Shown: positions 31,401-55,100 of the stretch, in pieces
How positions within the stretch are numbered: the stretch's first letter is position 1
Layout of the letters: each line of letters opens with the position of its first letter
From: Wuchereria bancrofti
Taxonomy: Eukaryota > Nematoda > Chromadorea > Rhabditida > Onchocercidae
Assembly (NCBI GenBank): GCA_005281725.1
Contig: SSBO01000009.1
Coordinates: forward strand, 8,945,831-9,009,830
Direction: 5' to 3'
DNA: 64,000 nt
Translations under genes and position numbers: made by a program
Notes under the pieces: generated by a model
What the model saw: only the letters and a program-made list of their open reading frames with translations
Databases searched by the model: none
What the model was told of the DNA's origin: nothing

Positions 31401-33086
31401 TTGCTTATCGAAAATTGGTTCCATCCTCAAGCAAAAAAGAAAAAACGTGAAAAAATTTATAATTAATAAAAAAAAAAGCTTCTGGTCTAAATCTTTAACG
31501 CTCTAAAATAAGCAAAAAATGGAAGAATCAAAAATATTTCGCATTTTTTTAAATGATGACACTAAATAATTTTTAATATTTTTGAAAAAAGAAAATGAAA
31601 TTCATTAATGAAATAATCAATGCAAAATTATCTTTCAAACAACGTTAATAAAAATATTAAGGGTTAAACAATTGTTTGGTCATGTGCTAGCTTTTGAAAT
31701 GTTTCAACAATTGCCAGTAAATTTGTTTTCTACTTCATTACGATTTTTTAATTAATTAACTTCGGAAAACTGAATTGTCAGCATACTCTTAGCTAAAATT
31801 TTTGATAACAATTTTTATTTTGTTTTGCATTTCGATTTATTTAACTATCATTTTTTCTTCTGCTATAATGAAGTAATTGAAAAAAGCTTGCTGCTGAGTA
31901 TTATGTAGTGACATGGGGGAAATTTCTCAAATATATCCAAAGTGTCATGTTTAACATTCATTTAAAAGAGATTTGAAATTTTAAAAATGTTTTATTACAA
32001 AACAATAAGGTTTCTTTTTTGATACCATATAATGATAAGAATGGTACTATTGGTAAGAAAGTGATAATATAGTAATTAAAAAAACTGCTATTAAGTATTA
32101 ATATATTTAAATATATTAATACGTGAAATGAACATATTAATTAATGATAGTAAATATTGATTTGAAGTTAATTTATGTTTCTGATTTCTGTGTCCAACAG
32201 CTATCACATTTTTTTTTACCAATTACGCCATTCTTATCAGTGCTTTATATCGGAAAAGAAACTTCATCGTGATATAATCATAAATGACATACTTATATTG
32301 TCACATACATGTAACACGATAAATGACAAAACTAAAACCTTTGTCAAATACATTAATAAAATTTTTCCATATTAAATTACAACATTCTAACCACCACTTT
32401 TAGATTAACAAGGAATTTTTGTTTTCTATGCAATATTCATTCTCAAAATTAGGCACTGTTGATCAATTAGGCACTGTTGAATTTCTCGAATCATTTTAAA
32501 TGGTTTTTTTTGAATTTCGCTGCAATCTAATATAAAATTTTATCATTTTAAAGAAATTAGATATGTATTATTTAAACTTGAAAGTGAAAATGTAAATTAA
32601 ATGTGCAGAAATAAAATATTTAATACAGCTGTATGAAAATTAATTAATTGAACAGGTTTAGCACCAGTCAATTAATTGAAATTTTTATGTCAATAAAATT
32701 TGATTCTTGAATTAGGATAAACCATAATTAAAGAAATTAATTTATGATTTTTTTTTCTATCTTCTTTTCATTGATTAAGTATAATACTGAAATACCATTT
32801 GTGGGTTAGCTGTAAGTTGGGAAATACTTTTTAAATGAATTTTTTTTATCCAGTAAATGAACCGAATGCTGAAATACTATACACACCGATACGTGTACTG
32901 AAACAACAACAAATAACTCAATTTATTTGTTAATTACAAAATTTTGTAAATGTTTCAAATGAAATATATTACGTTGATTACTTGAATTGAATGAAATTTG
33001 AATGAAATTACTATATATTTAAAATAAAGATTTTTGCATTAACAAAAGATCACAATTAAACTTATAATTAATGCGTCAAGATTTTT
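28491..33086. other. gene-poor AT-rich region with an assembly gap
   Basis: About 4.6 kb between the 5' end of the Fn1-repeat gene and the 3' end of the SLC12-like gene, both on the minus strand. No exons are recognised on either strand. Near 30950-31045 a short phrase (ACAGTAAYATCC ... GTATCAATCATAC / TGTCAATCATAC) occurs twice. The only clear structure is the duplication around the N gap, listed separately. Confidence 0.5.
31161..31557. repeat. 188-bp exact duplicate on both sides of a 21-N gap
   Basis: Bases 31161-31348 are repeated at 31370-31557. The copies abut a run of 21 N at 31349-31369 on either side. This is the signature of two contig ends that overlap but were scaffolded with a nominal gap, so the duplicate is probably artificial. 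A genuine tandem repeat that the assembler could not cross is the alternative. Confidence 0.95.
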
Positions 33087-34499
33087 TCAAAAATCAATAG
33101 GAGGTCTAAAAATGACAACACGTGTTAATTGTTCCGTGACAACATCTAACGTTTGCAACAATCTTGATGCTGGCATATCACCACGTGGACGTGGTAAATT
33201 AAGCATAATTAAATCAGCATTTGTTGATTCACTTCTTATCAAACTATTCAATCCAAGAGGTGGTTCATTCTGCAATTAATTCAACTGATCCATTAAATAT
33301 TAAGGTCAAAAATTGAATCAATGCAAAAAATTCATTAAGAAAATACCAAAGATTTCATTCACTTCTAATTTCACTCATCTATTTTTGTTTTCCAAATATA
33401 TGCAAATTTGTTTTGACTTATGATCTATAGATAAATATTGATTCACCTTATATATTCGCCGACCTTTTGACCCTTCGTTTTCTTGCATATTCTGATGTGT
33501 TGAAAGTTTAGCAGCTAAAATTATTATTACAAGTCTTCGAATTTAGATTTATTGATTTGGAGAAGAAAAAAATGTCACTAAATTTTTTTGGTGCAAACAA
33601 ATACAATAATCAAATAAAAAATTATAAAAAAAATTAAAAAAATAAAATCAAATAAAAAAATTTTCAAAACCAAGATTTGTTCAAACTGTGTTATCACAAA
33701 CTTTACGCAAGTTTTTAATTGCTTGATTTTGCCGAAACTAACAAAAGTGCTTTAACATGAAAAATCTTAAAATAATTTTATGTTTAGAAATTGTTTAAAA
33801 ATTATGTTTTGTTTTTACATCTGAAATTGTTTCTTTACATCTCTGAAAAAAATTTTGTATAAATTTATTCATTAATAGTTGTAGAAACTAAAGAGAGCAA
33901 GAGAAAGAGAAAGCATTAGTTTTATATTTCTTGCTTTCCATATTATTTTTTATTTTAACTCTTAAATAATTTAAAATTTTATAATTGTTTCATTTTACCC
34001 AACCAAATAAAAAAATACAGNAATTTATTCATTAATAGTTGTAGAAACTAAAGAGAGCAAGAGAAAGAGAAAGCATTAGTTTTATATTTCTTGCTTTCCA
34101 TATTATTTTTTATTTTAACTCTTAAATAATTTAAAATTTTATAATTGTTTCATTTTACCCAACCAAATAAAAAAATACAGTATTGTCTATAACAGATTTT
34201 TTAATGTGAAAATTTTTTCACAAATTTCATCATACGGTAACAGAAAAAATAGTTTTGTGTTTGGAAACTGTTTAAGCTGAGCTGAAGGGTTAGTTAAATG
34301 AAATAATGTGAAACAAAAAAAATTTAAGCATACATGTGAGATATTATTATTATTACAGTTAATTATTATTACTATTATTATTGTTAATTATTATTATTAT
34401 ATTATTATTATTCTTATTACTATGGTTATAATCATTAAGAATTATTATCATTATTATTATTGTTATTATTGACTATTATTATTAACACCATTATTATTA

Positions 34500-34534
<35 letters not shown>

Positions 34535-37500
34535 ACTGCTATCATTATTAATGATATTATATTCTCCGTTACTGTATTTTTAATTATTATATGTTCATAA
34601 ACTTAATATATGTAATATAATTGTATGTTATTTGAAATTTAAATTGAAATAATTCAAATTAATTAATATAAGTACCATAAAATATAATTATCTTAATGAG
34701 TTAAGATGAATGATACGAATGAAATATTAATACATCCATATGCTGCAATATCATCAGTAGGAACTGATCGAATTTCTATGCTATCAGCTTCAAGCGATGC
34801 TTGATGAATCCGTTTAGAAACTTGATCTTTGACATCTTCAACTTCTGTCTCTTTAATCACCGCAAATATTCGAAGTCTGAATGAAATATACTTTTGTTAA
34901 ATGTATTTTATATTACTAAACATTTTTTACTTATCATATACCATTATCATTTTACATATTGTTAAAATTTACCATTAATTACTAAAAATTTTCATAATTT
35001 AAATATTGAAAAATTATTGAAATTAAGTTGTTCAAAGAATACACTCTGCACGTATTAAGTAAAACTTACCAAAATTATAGCTATTCTGTTCTTAATTTAA
35101 TTACTCCTTTAAATCTAAAAAAAAAAGAAAAATTTCTAATTACTTTGTAAATGTCCATCGATAATTTCTAGAAATAACATAAATAAAAGATAGCAAAAGA
35201 TCATCACCTTCCACAACCCACCATAAGTCCAGTGTAGACTGAATTTGATTTATTGATTACGGTAAGTCAAACTTCAAAAATTCATGGATTATTAGAAATT
35301 TTTGAAATTTAAATATAATTGACTAGAATTTCGATTAAGACAATTATTTATTGGAAATAAGTATTTAACTCTTTAATGGTATATACTTGTTATCAATAAT
35401 AATTATAAGCAATCTAAGTCACAAATCATCATTCATCATTGATAACATACTAATTATTCCAGATAATTTGATAACATATTAATTGCCCTATACAACTAGC
35501 TAATTTTAACAAATAGTTAAAGCAACAGAAAATTAATTGCGCAAAATTAATTTATTATATCAGCAGATAATTTTATCAATTAAACAACCTTAACACTTAA
35601 ACCATCAGCTATTATTGATAATGCACTCATTATCCAAAATTTTTTGATTACTAACTACTTGAATTGATAATTCAGGTAAATAAAAAATTAACCAAATAAT
35701 TAATTGTGTCAAGAAAGTATTTATTTTACAAAATAACTTTAAATATTTCAAACTAACAGCCAAATTGAATGGCACTGGTTTCCACAAATCACCCTTACAT
35801 ATTAACAAACATTTGTCAACTGTCGCTGCGATTCGATTCCACAATTCACCTTGTCCAGCATATAAACTACAAAAAATAAATAAATAAAATCTTTTCATTC
35901 AAATAATTAAATTAAATTTAATTATCTGTTAAACTTATTTACATATTATAACCACAATTATTCGGTAATTTTATATAAATTAATTGGTTTAAAGTGAAAT
36001 CTTTAATGATTTTAACAGCACTGTTTTTGAATAATTAGACTTATCTTTCTGATAATTTTAACAATCTTTGCTTATTACAACAAAACAAAAGCATACTAAA
36101 GTAGTTGGAAATTAAATTTTAGTGAATGACAAGTTTATTTTTGAAGAAATTTAATAAATTTACTCATGATATCAGCACAGTATTATATTATTTCTAGTCA
36201 AAATTTTCTTTTTTTAAAAGGTTTTATCAGCAATGACTAAATTATTTGACAACCTAGTAGTAATAAAATTGGTGACAAAAAAATTTCTTTCAATAATTTT
36301 TTCATATATTGAAACAAATTAAGTTAAAAGATTAATTTTTTCTAATTTTTCCAGTCAACATTTGTCACCAATACTACTTTATTATTTTTTATTGGAATGC
36401 AAAAATTCTTCTTTTTCCATTCGGTAAAAAAAGTGAAAGATTAGAAAGTTGTGATCAATTAAGCTTTTTTATTTTAAATTGTACAATTTAAAATTGTACA
36501 ACGTAATTAACTCTGTTGGTATTTGTTTTTTCTTCTTTTTTTTGTTTCACAAATTTGAAATATGTCTTTGGGCAACTTTTCTATTTAGCCATATTTATGA
36601 TTGAATTTTAAACATTCCACAAATTTTTAATTTTTCTTCTAGCAAAGAAAATAAAAATGAAAATGTACTAGTATATTGAGTAAATTACATATCATTAGTG
36701 TTAGAATTCAGATTTTATTCCCGCAATCAAATTTTTTTTCCGTTTTTTTTTCTTAAATGAGAATGTATGAATTGATTTAAAATTTCAATTATTTCTATAG
36801 AAAAAAAAGAAAATATAGAAAAAATATGCCAATTAATTGCAAATCATTTAAAACTTTGATTTTCATTTTTGAAATAAGGTTGTATGAACTGGTCTAAAAT
36901 TTTAATTTTGTTTTAAAAAATATATGCAAATTAATTGGTAATCCTTTTAAATTTCAATTCTTATTTGTAGAAAAATAAAAGGAATAAAAAAAAAGTATAA
37001 CTGATTTTTTTAATTTTTTCTTTTCTTTCACCAACTTATCTGTTTACTATTATGCAAAAGAAATGCAAAAAGAATAAAAACAACTGCAGAAAAAAGTGAA
37101 ACAAAGTGCTAACAAATTTGATGACGAAACACATTTCGGAAAATCAACAATAATTGTATTTGGTTTCAGGATTCCTAAACCGGAACATTGAATTACGGCT
37201 GAAGCAGTTTCATTCAATTCACTTAAATTTTCATACGATACAACCAAATGATGAGCATTAAGGCATGATTCACCAATCTGAACCAAAAAATAAAAAGTAG
37301 AAATGAAAAATTGAAACATAAATGCAAAAATTTTGCAATAGAAATGAATTTGAAAGAAGTTAAAAAACAAAAATAAATAATGAATAAGCATAAAGTAATT
37401 AAATTTTAGAGAAAAAAATTTTTTTTTCGAAAATTGTTTTATATTTTGAAAAGTTGATGATTAAAATTAAAAAATATTTGGCAAAAAATAATTTTCACAA

Positions 37501-38519
37501 ATAAGTATAATTTAGCCATCAAACATTTAACTTTTTTTTTAATATAAAAAGTTTAATTGAAAAATTAACTAATAATTGTTTCTTTTTTTTCACTAAAGAA
37601 TTAAAAGAAAAAAAGAAAAGAAATTGCAAAAATTTTATATTTGAAAGAAAAAAAGAGCCAAAAAGAAAATCTTCGAATGATTAAGAAAATATTCAAATTA
37701 TAGTTCAAACCAATTGAGTTACAGCATCTTCCACTAAACGTAAATATTCACCGGTATCTGGATCCTGTGTATGTCCCTGAAAATTTTATTTCAATCTTTC
37801 TAGATATATCTGAAAAAGCTTTTCTGTTGTTTGTTCTTGATAAAAATGTAAACATAATTCCTAAATATTCATTTATAAATTACTAAAAATAAATTCTGTA
37901 AAGAAATATTCTTATTTCCGATATTTTCTACCGGAAATTTATTATGAAATAAAACGGAAATTTTTATTCAGCATGTTATTTTTTCCAATTCTTTTTTTTT
38001 TTTTTATCTATCTAATTTGATCTAATCTAATCTATTTATGTATAAAAGGAATAGAAATGTATGCTTAATATGGTTTTTTTTTTTTTAGTGAAGTGTTATG
38101 AAATATATCCAAGTTTTTAGTAAATTTAAATTTTACTTCCAGTTATGCTCGCTCATCCCTAATCTATTTAATTTATCTCTATTTAATATCTAATCTATTT
38201 AATTTATCTATTTATCATTTCAGTAATAAAAAAATTTATTAAAGGAAAAACAAAGTATTTTTCAAAATTTTAAATTAGCAAATATTTCACTTCACATAAT
38301 ACAGCAACAATATTAGATGCTGCACCATCTTTAATCCATTCCGCTACAGCAATTAATTTTTGACAATTAACAAGCCATTTAGGATTTTCATCAATTTGCA
38401 TAATTAAAATTTGTGGATACCACTGATGTTCAAAATTTTTATGACTATAAACACAACGTAACAAACGATATGCTATATCAATACGCCATCGTTCAAAATA
38501 TTCCCACCACCACCACATT
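33087..38519 (-). CDS. cation-chloride cotransporter (SLC12A9-like) C-terminal domain only; possible partial gene
   Basis: Seven exons: 38291-38519, 37711-37776, 37114-37277, 35738-35866, 34734-34876, 33447-33514 and 33087-33269. Phases agree; from the ATG at 38518 they give 981 nt (326 residues). Family features: WYPQILIMQIDENPKW (the '.WRPQ.LLL' strand), GHTQDPDTG, VIQCSGLGILKPNTIIVDFP (the 'GLG.MKPN.LV.GF' block), a CLLICKGDLW stretch, LRIFAVI, and a C-terminal block LIMLNLPRPR plus LLQTLDVVTEQL. The LPRP block suggests SLC12A9/CIP1 rather than NKCC or KCC. Full-length members carry about 12 membrane helices before this domain, but no such exons are seen between 38.52 kb and the next gene at 40.1 kb. 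The first exon is preceded by an acceptor-like AG (38520-38521) and could be internal. Donor of exon 35738-35866 is the least certain. Confidence 0.75.
33862..34180. repeat. 159-bp exact duplicate separated by a single N
   Basis: Bases 33862-34020 are repeated exactly at 34022-34180 with one N at 34021 between them. It lies in the intron between exons 34734-34876 and 33447-33514 of the SLC12-like gene, so the coding model is not cut. As at the 31.35-kb gap, overlapping contig ends are the likely explanation. Confidence 0.95.
34335..34560. repeat. ATT trinucleotide microsatellite
   Basis: Imperfect ATT/TTA runs broken by GTT, CTT and ACT triplets, the longest clean block being at about 34500-34530. 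It is intronic in the SLC12-like gene. Confidence 0.85.
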
Positions 38520-40099
38520 CTTTTATTTTATTTAATGAAATAATTAATAAAAACATTTTAAAGCTCTGATATATATATAAAATCTAATTTTGAATCATTT
38601 TTTTTTTGTATGCAAATTATTTTTAAAGTGAAGAGAATTTTTTTCTTTTGATTTATGTATAAAAAAAACTGAGGAAATATATACTAAAATAGAGTAATAG
38701 TTTTTGTTTTTAATAAAATGTCTATAAAATATACTACGGTTTTTAGTAAATTTAAAATTTATTTCCAGTAATATTTATTAATTGGAACTTTAATATCTGT
38801 TATAAAGTGAATCAGGAATAGCAGATGGATAATCATGCAATTATAGACGAAAATTCTATGCTAAAATTAAAACCAGACCAGTCGAAATATTTTAGAGTAA
38901 AAAACTGTTTTGTTTAAATGACTTATCTAATTCATCTATAAATTCTTTTAATTTATAATTTTTGAAAATTTATATGCATTTGGTGAATCGACTTAATTCA
39001 TATGTAAATTTTTACTAATATTTATCATAAAATGAAAGAATCGAAAGATATTATTTGTCGTTTGATTATTTGTTATAAATAGCTATACTATTCAAATCAT
39101 GCTTTAATTTTAATTTTTTTTTAAATTTGATTAAATTTAATTCAATAAATAACCAAATTTCTATCGATTATCTCTATCCTTGATATTATCCAATAATTAT
39201 CTTAACATAAGTTAATTAATTATTATATAATATTACGAGTGGAAGAGAACTGATTCGTACAAAAATTTTGATAGAAATTATGTAAGAATTTTCTTATAAT
39301 ATTTATTTGGAATAAATCCTTTATCAAAACAATAAATCTTTATCACAACCTTTTTTCTATGTAAAGCAACACAACTGTTATCAAGAAATCAACACATTTA
39401 AAAAAAAAAAAATTAAAAATTAGTTGCCATCAAGAAAAAAATTTTCATATCAATATAACATATATGTTTGAGCAAAAATTTTCAAGATAAATTTAAATTT
39501 AACTCATTTAAAATTACAAATTCCCAATTTTTTTTGTTTTTTTTTTAAAGCAAAAATATTTCTTGGAAAAATTTAATAGTTTGCACTTCTATATTTCTTT
39601 TATTTGCAGAGAAATATATGCAATGCAAAAATTTTCCATTAATTTTTCTACCACAACTTTTTCCATTAATTTAATTTAGTAATTTAAAAATTTCATATCT
39701 TACATTTGTATAATGTTAAAAAAATATATAACAGTGAACAATGAATACGTATATAAGCTAATTCAATTACTAAACAATTAAAAAAAATAATTAAGCCTTT
39801 CATTTACTATCAAGTTTTATCAATAATATATTATTACCATCTGTAAAATACCAAATTATGAAGAAATAATATTTATAATTTTATAATTTTTTTTTTCTAA
39901 ATTTTGTTCGTTCACTTATTAATTCCTGAAATGAAATAATAAAAAGGAATTGAAAATAAATATTACAAAATGTCATCAAATAATGAATCATCAAATAATC
40001 ATATTGCATTCGTTGTTTTTATTCAACGATGGCCGTAAAAAATGAATCAATATTTTATCAAAGATCAATTAATTACAACTAATTTTGTTGCAGTATTCG
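38520..40099. other. AT-rich spacer upstream of two divergent genes
   Basis: Separates the SLC12-like minus-strand gene from the MogA-like plus-strand gene. Read on the minus strand for membrane-helix exons of the transporter: none was found. It is dominated by A/T runs. The promoter of the downstream gene is presumably near 39.9-40.1 kb. Confidence 0.5.
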
Positions 40100-42089
40100 A
40101 TGCGAATAGCTATACTTACAGGTAACATTCATTTACTTTCTTCTTTTCCTTTTTTTTTTTTGGGAAATTAATTAATTAATTTGAAAAAAATAATTAAATC
40201 TCAAATAATACCGATCGATAGATAAATTAGAATGGTCAAATGAATAGAATAGCTATTATTGATTGATTGATCGATAGATATATAATATTTTTAGTAAACA
40301 AATTAATGTCGAATAGATTGATTGGACAAGGTAAATAAATAGCAAGCAACACGTAAAGGTGTAATTTTACTTTTTTTTTATGTGGAAATAAATTTAAACT
40401 ATAATAATATATTGGATGGAATTAAATACATTTTAGATAAAGAATTCCAAAAAGGAGAAAAGGAGATTTTAAATAAAAAATTCCGAAAAGGAAATTATTA
40501 ATGTTTAGTTCGAATTTAGATTATAAACTTCTCTCAGTTTAAATGAATAAAAAAATGTAATTAATCTATGGTATATTTTAATGAGATTAACAAATATAAA
40601 ATGGAATGAAAAAATTATTTGTTGTAAATAAATCAAAAGAGTAAAAAAAAGTGTAATGTGAGATTAATTTAATATTGATTAATTTAAATTATTAATTTAT
40701 ATGAAGACAGATTTAATTCAAATTAAATTCATTTTACAATACTTCCTTCATATTTGTTGTGTCATTTACAGTGAGTGATTCTTGTTGGAATGGAATAAGA
40801 GAGGATATTAGTGGTCCAATTCTACGGCAATTAATAGTCAATTCGAATATGTTGGTTTAAATTATTTTAAAACATGAATCAGAAGTAATAAATTGAAATT
40901 TATTAATTTCTATCTTCTTAATTTTACATTTATATCTAATTTTAGTTTTTTAAAGAACAAAAATTCTTTAAAAAATTGTTAAAAATAAATTTTGATAATT
41001 TTAGAAATTTTTTCTTTTTTAAAAATTATAGATTATCTAATTCGGATGTGGAAAATTTCCTGGTATCAGATGAGAAAGAAGAAATTACGCATATGCTAAT
41101 TAGTTTATGTAAAACTTTCGGTATGTTTCATGTTCTTTCAAAATAATTCTTCTTGATTAATTGTGCTATAAATTATTGGTAATGCTAAATAACGTCTTTG
41201 GGATGATAATGACTCGGATGTTTACTTATCAATTATCACCTTATTACTTCTAAAGTTAGATAAATGTGAAAAAAAAGGAGATAGTATGATTTTGCAATAT
41301 TATGAGAAGGCTTACCTTAATTTGTATTCAAAAGTTAACCTTTAGATGTGATTATATCAACAGGTGGAACGGGTTTTTCACCACGAGATGTTACACCCGA
41401 AGTTAGTTTCTTACTCAATTCTACATCCTACTTAACTTTTATTTCTTATACATTTATTCCTGAGAACAACTGAAATTGTAAACACTTTCTTTTTTTTTTT
41501 TAAATTTAATGTAATCTGAGAAGTTCGATGGGAAATTAGTAAACAAGGAATTTCCTCCCTTTTTTGATAAATTAAATTGCTTTAGAAAAAATGGCAATTA
41601 TCAATATTATCATTTGGATTGATATCATTTTTCTTTCAGGCAACAGAAAATGTTATTGAAAAAAAATGTGGCGGATTAGAAACAGCACTTCATATGCGCT
41701 CATTGCAAGCTACACCACTTGCTGCATTATCACGGCTATGTGCGGGTATTTGTGGCTCTACGTTAATTGTTAATTTACCCGGAAGTCCAAAAGCTGTTAA
41801 GGTAAGCTTATTCCTGCTTAAGTAATACATCATTTTACACTTCTCACTACAATTCATAATAAGATTGAGAAATAAAAAAGTTAAAACATTATTAAGCCTA
41901 AATCCAAAGACTACAAATAATCAACTAAATAGGCACAAAACATGAAAAGAGAGTACTTTAATCATTTTCAAATATAAATGAAAATAAACATTATAGGAAT
42001 GTTTCGAAGTGATAGAAAAGATACTACCACATGCGGTGGAGCTTCTCACTGCAAAAGTAGCAAATCATCACCATCCGTCAAATCACTGA
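40100..42089 (+). CDS. moc-2: molybdopterin adenylyltransferase (MogA / gephyrin G domain)
   Basis: Activates molybdopterin by adenylylation in molybdenum cofactor synthesis. Six exons: 40100-40121, 40772-40850, 41032-41120, 41346-41401, 41640-41801 and 41997-42089. Total 501 nt (166 residues), all phases consistent, matching a single-domain MogA/MoaB protein. Motifs: VSDSCWNGIREDISGPIL at the start, ISTGGTGFSPRDVTPEAT (the nucleotide-loop GGTG and the conserved D..PEA), TPLAALSRLCAGICG, and LIVNLPGSPKAVKECFE near the C-terminus. The ATG lies 7 bases after a TTGCAG acceptor (ends 40093), a likely spliced-leader site. No MoeA/gephyrin E domain follows; the protein ends with a short HHH-containing tail (VANHHHPSNH), so the two gephyrin activities are on separate genes as in C. 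elegans. Confidence 0.92.
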
Positions 42090-42871
42090 AAATCCTGCAT
42101 TTCGACATTACTATGTGAATAGTCTTTTTTTTATTTCAAACTTTCTTTTATCCTGATGGCATTAACAAATTTGATTAGACTTATGGGATAGCACAATCAA
42201 AAAGATTTTGAGAATAATTATATTTACTTCCGAATGATATAGTTTCACCATCAGACACTAATTATTTCAATTTTATTTTTGGGAATGATATTCAGAAACT
42301 TGCATGGACTTATCAAACACATGGCTAATTCATTGAACTTCAGCGAATCTATTTCAACAATGCATGGAATTATATTTGATTCAATAAGTCCTGTCTATTT
42401 AGTGTAATAGTATTGCAGACAATGATTTATGTACCACTCATATAAAAAATGAAACCACATTAGGTGAAAGAAAAGCGATATGTGAAGTATTTGTTTTGTC
42501 TATTCATTTATAAGCATCAAAACAAATGTATGTCATATCACACAAATACTTCAGTCCAATTTCCACAAATGAAATGTTCAAGAGAAAAAAAAATCATTAT
42601 AATATCTCCCTTTTATTACTCCTGATCCGAATATTCTTTCAAAAGATGTATCCCCTGAAAAGAACCGAATTTATGAAAGTTGGGAATGTAATATTACAGT
42701 CAAACAAAAGAAATGTCGTCTAGGAATAGCACTCCTTATGGCTCATTATGGTTATTTTGTTCTGATTCTTCCAAATCATTCCTATCCCTATCGTTGCATG
42801 AGATTAAAATCGTTATCGATCATTTTTATTTCATTGTTTCCAGTGCAAAGATGCACAAAATTTTTAGAATC
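42090..42871. other. convergent 3' spacer
   Basis: Between the stop codons of the MogA-like gene (+) and the nucleoporin gene (-). Plus-strand open frames at 42526-42723 and 42713-42901 are not supported by any family or splice pattern; the second overlaps the antisense of the nucleoporin's last exon. Otherwise likely 3' UTR sequence. Confidence 0.5.
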
Positions 42872-53466
<10,595 letters not shown>

Positions 53467-55100
53467 TTTTAATATGCGGAATCATGAAATATTTATCACA
53501 ATTAATGGATAATTGTTTGTGAATTAAGTATCATTATTAATTAAAAAGATAAGATTGGAATTTTGATTTATTTATAAAAATTTTTTTAGTAAAATTGATA
53601 GAAACATTGATTAAACTGAATGAATTTACTGATATCGAATGATAAATTGTGTGGGAACACTTATAGCATTTAACAATTTTTATCCGTTTTGAATTATTTT
53701 GAATATTTTACAGAAAAAAAATGCATTGTTTAATTTTTTGCTTCATCTTTTATTTATTTCTTTCTTTTCTTAATTAATAATTAATAAATTAATCAGTCAT
53801 TTCAAAGCTTCATCCTTCAAAAAAAAAGTCGCTATATTTTAAATTAAATAATTGTAAATGATAGAATTCTATTAACTTATATTAACAAACTTTTACATTA
53901 TATTTTATTATAACATAACGAAAAAAAGAAAAAAAAAAACGCTAATGGAGTTGACAAGAAAAATAAATTAAATTAATTTTATTTTAAAAAAAGAGAAATT
54001 GTAAAAGTGCGAATTTTTTTTTTTTTTTTTCATTGCTCAGATATTTCGGTAATTTTTTCTTTTTTTTCAAATATTAATCAAATTAAGGTGGAGTATAGTA
54101 GTAATGTAGATGAGAATTGAAGAGAATATGGGACTACAATAGAATTAGTAGTAATTAAAACATCAAAGATTACAATGAAAATACCGCACTGAAAGAAAAG
54201 ATAGGAAAATGTCAATGTCACTTATTAAATCATCGACTTTTTTCGTTCATTTTTTCTTCTTTTTTTTGTTCGTTTTCTTTTCTTTCTTCAAAAAAAAAAA
54301 GAAAAAAAGAAAAGAAAGAACATTTCTTCTTCCATTCTCCGTCTCTTTTGCCTTTTTTTATTTTTTCATTTTTTCACTACGTCATTTTTGCGAATCGCTT
54401 CACACTGATGAAGAATTTTTTTTTTGATCTTTGTTTTGTTTATATTAGATTGAGGAATTTTGTTTCTTTTTTTTTCAAATATTTAACAAAATTTGAATTT
54501 TAAATTCAATGTATATTACTGTATAACTAAACTGACGCATTTTTTTTCGTATTTAAATTTTACGTTTTCTTGTGATTAAAATTAAAGTTTGATAAAGTAT
54601 TTCAATGTTTGTAAATTTCAGTATGATTGATAAAATAAAAAGTGTTGCATTTATAGTTTACTTTGGTTAGGTTCTTTTTTTTTTCATCTAATACAAGTAT
54701 TTGTTAAATTTGAAATCAAGTATTAAATAATTAAATTTTGCTTGAAATTTAAATTCAATTTTCCTCGTTTTAGCTTTCTCGAGTAATTAATGTTTGAATT
54801 TCAAAATCTGGTAAAACGATAATTTCTCAATAATTAAATTTCAAGTTCTAATCAATAAAACCGATATTTTTGAGTACTATCTTTTTTAAATTATGGATGA
54901 GAATTGAATAATTTTTTTTTCTTTTACATTTTAAACTTTTCAAACACTTTAAACGAAAAGTTTATAGCCATATCACACCATTAGAAGTGAAGCACAATTT
55001 GATTAGAATTGAAATTTTCCCTGAAAATACTCGAAAATTTTTTCTATTTAAAAAATTTTGAAATGTATTTTTGTTTGTTTTTTTTTTATTTTTTTGTCAG
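53467..55100. other. homopolymer-rich divergent spacer
   Basis: Lies between the 5' end of the nucleoporin gene (-) and the next plus-strand gene. Its right part (from 54290) is already inside the 1.77-kb duplication. Long T and A runs dominate, and no exon is recognised before 55101. Confidence 0.5.
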
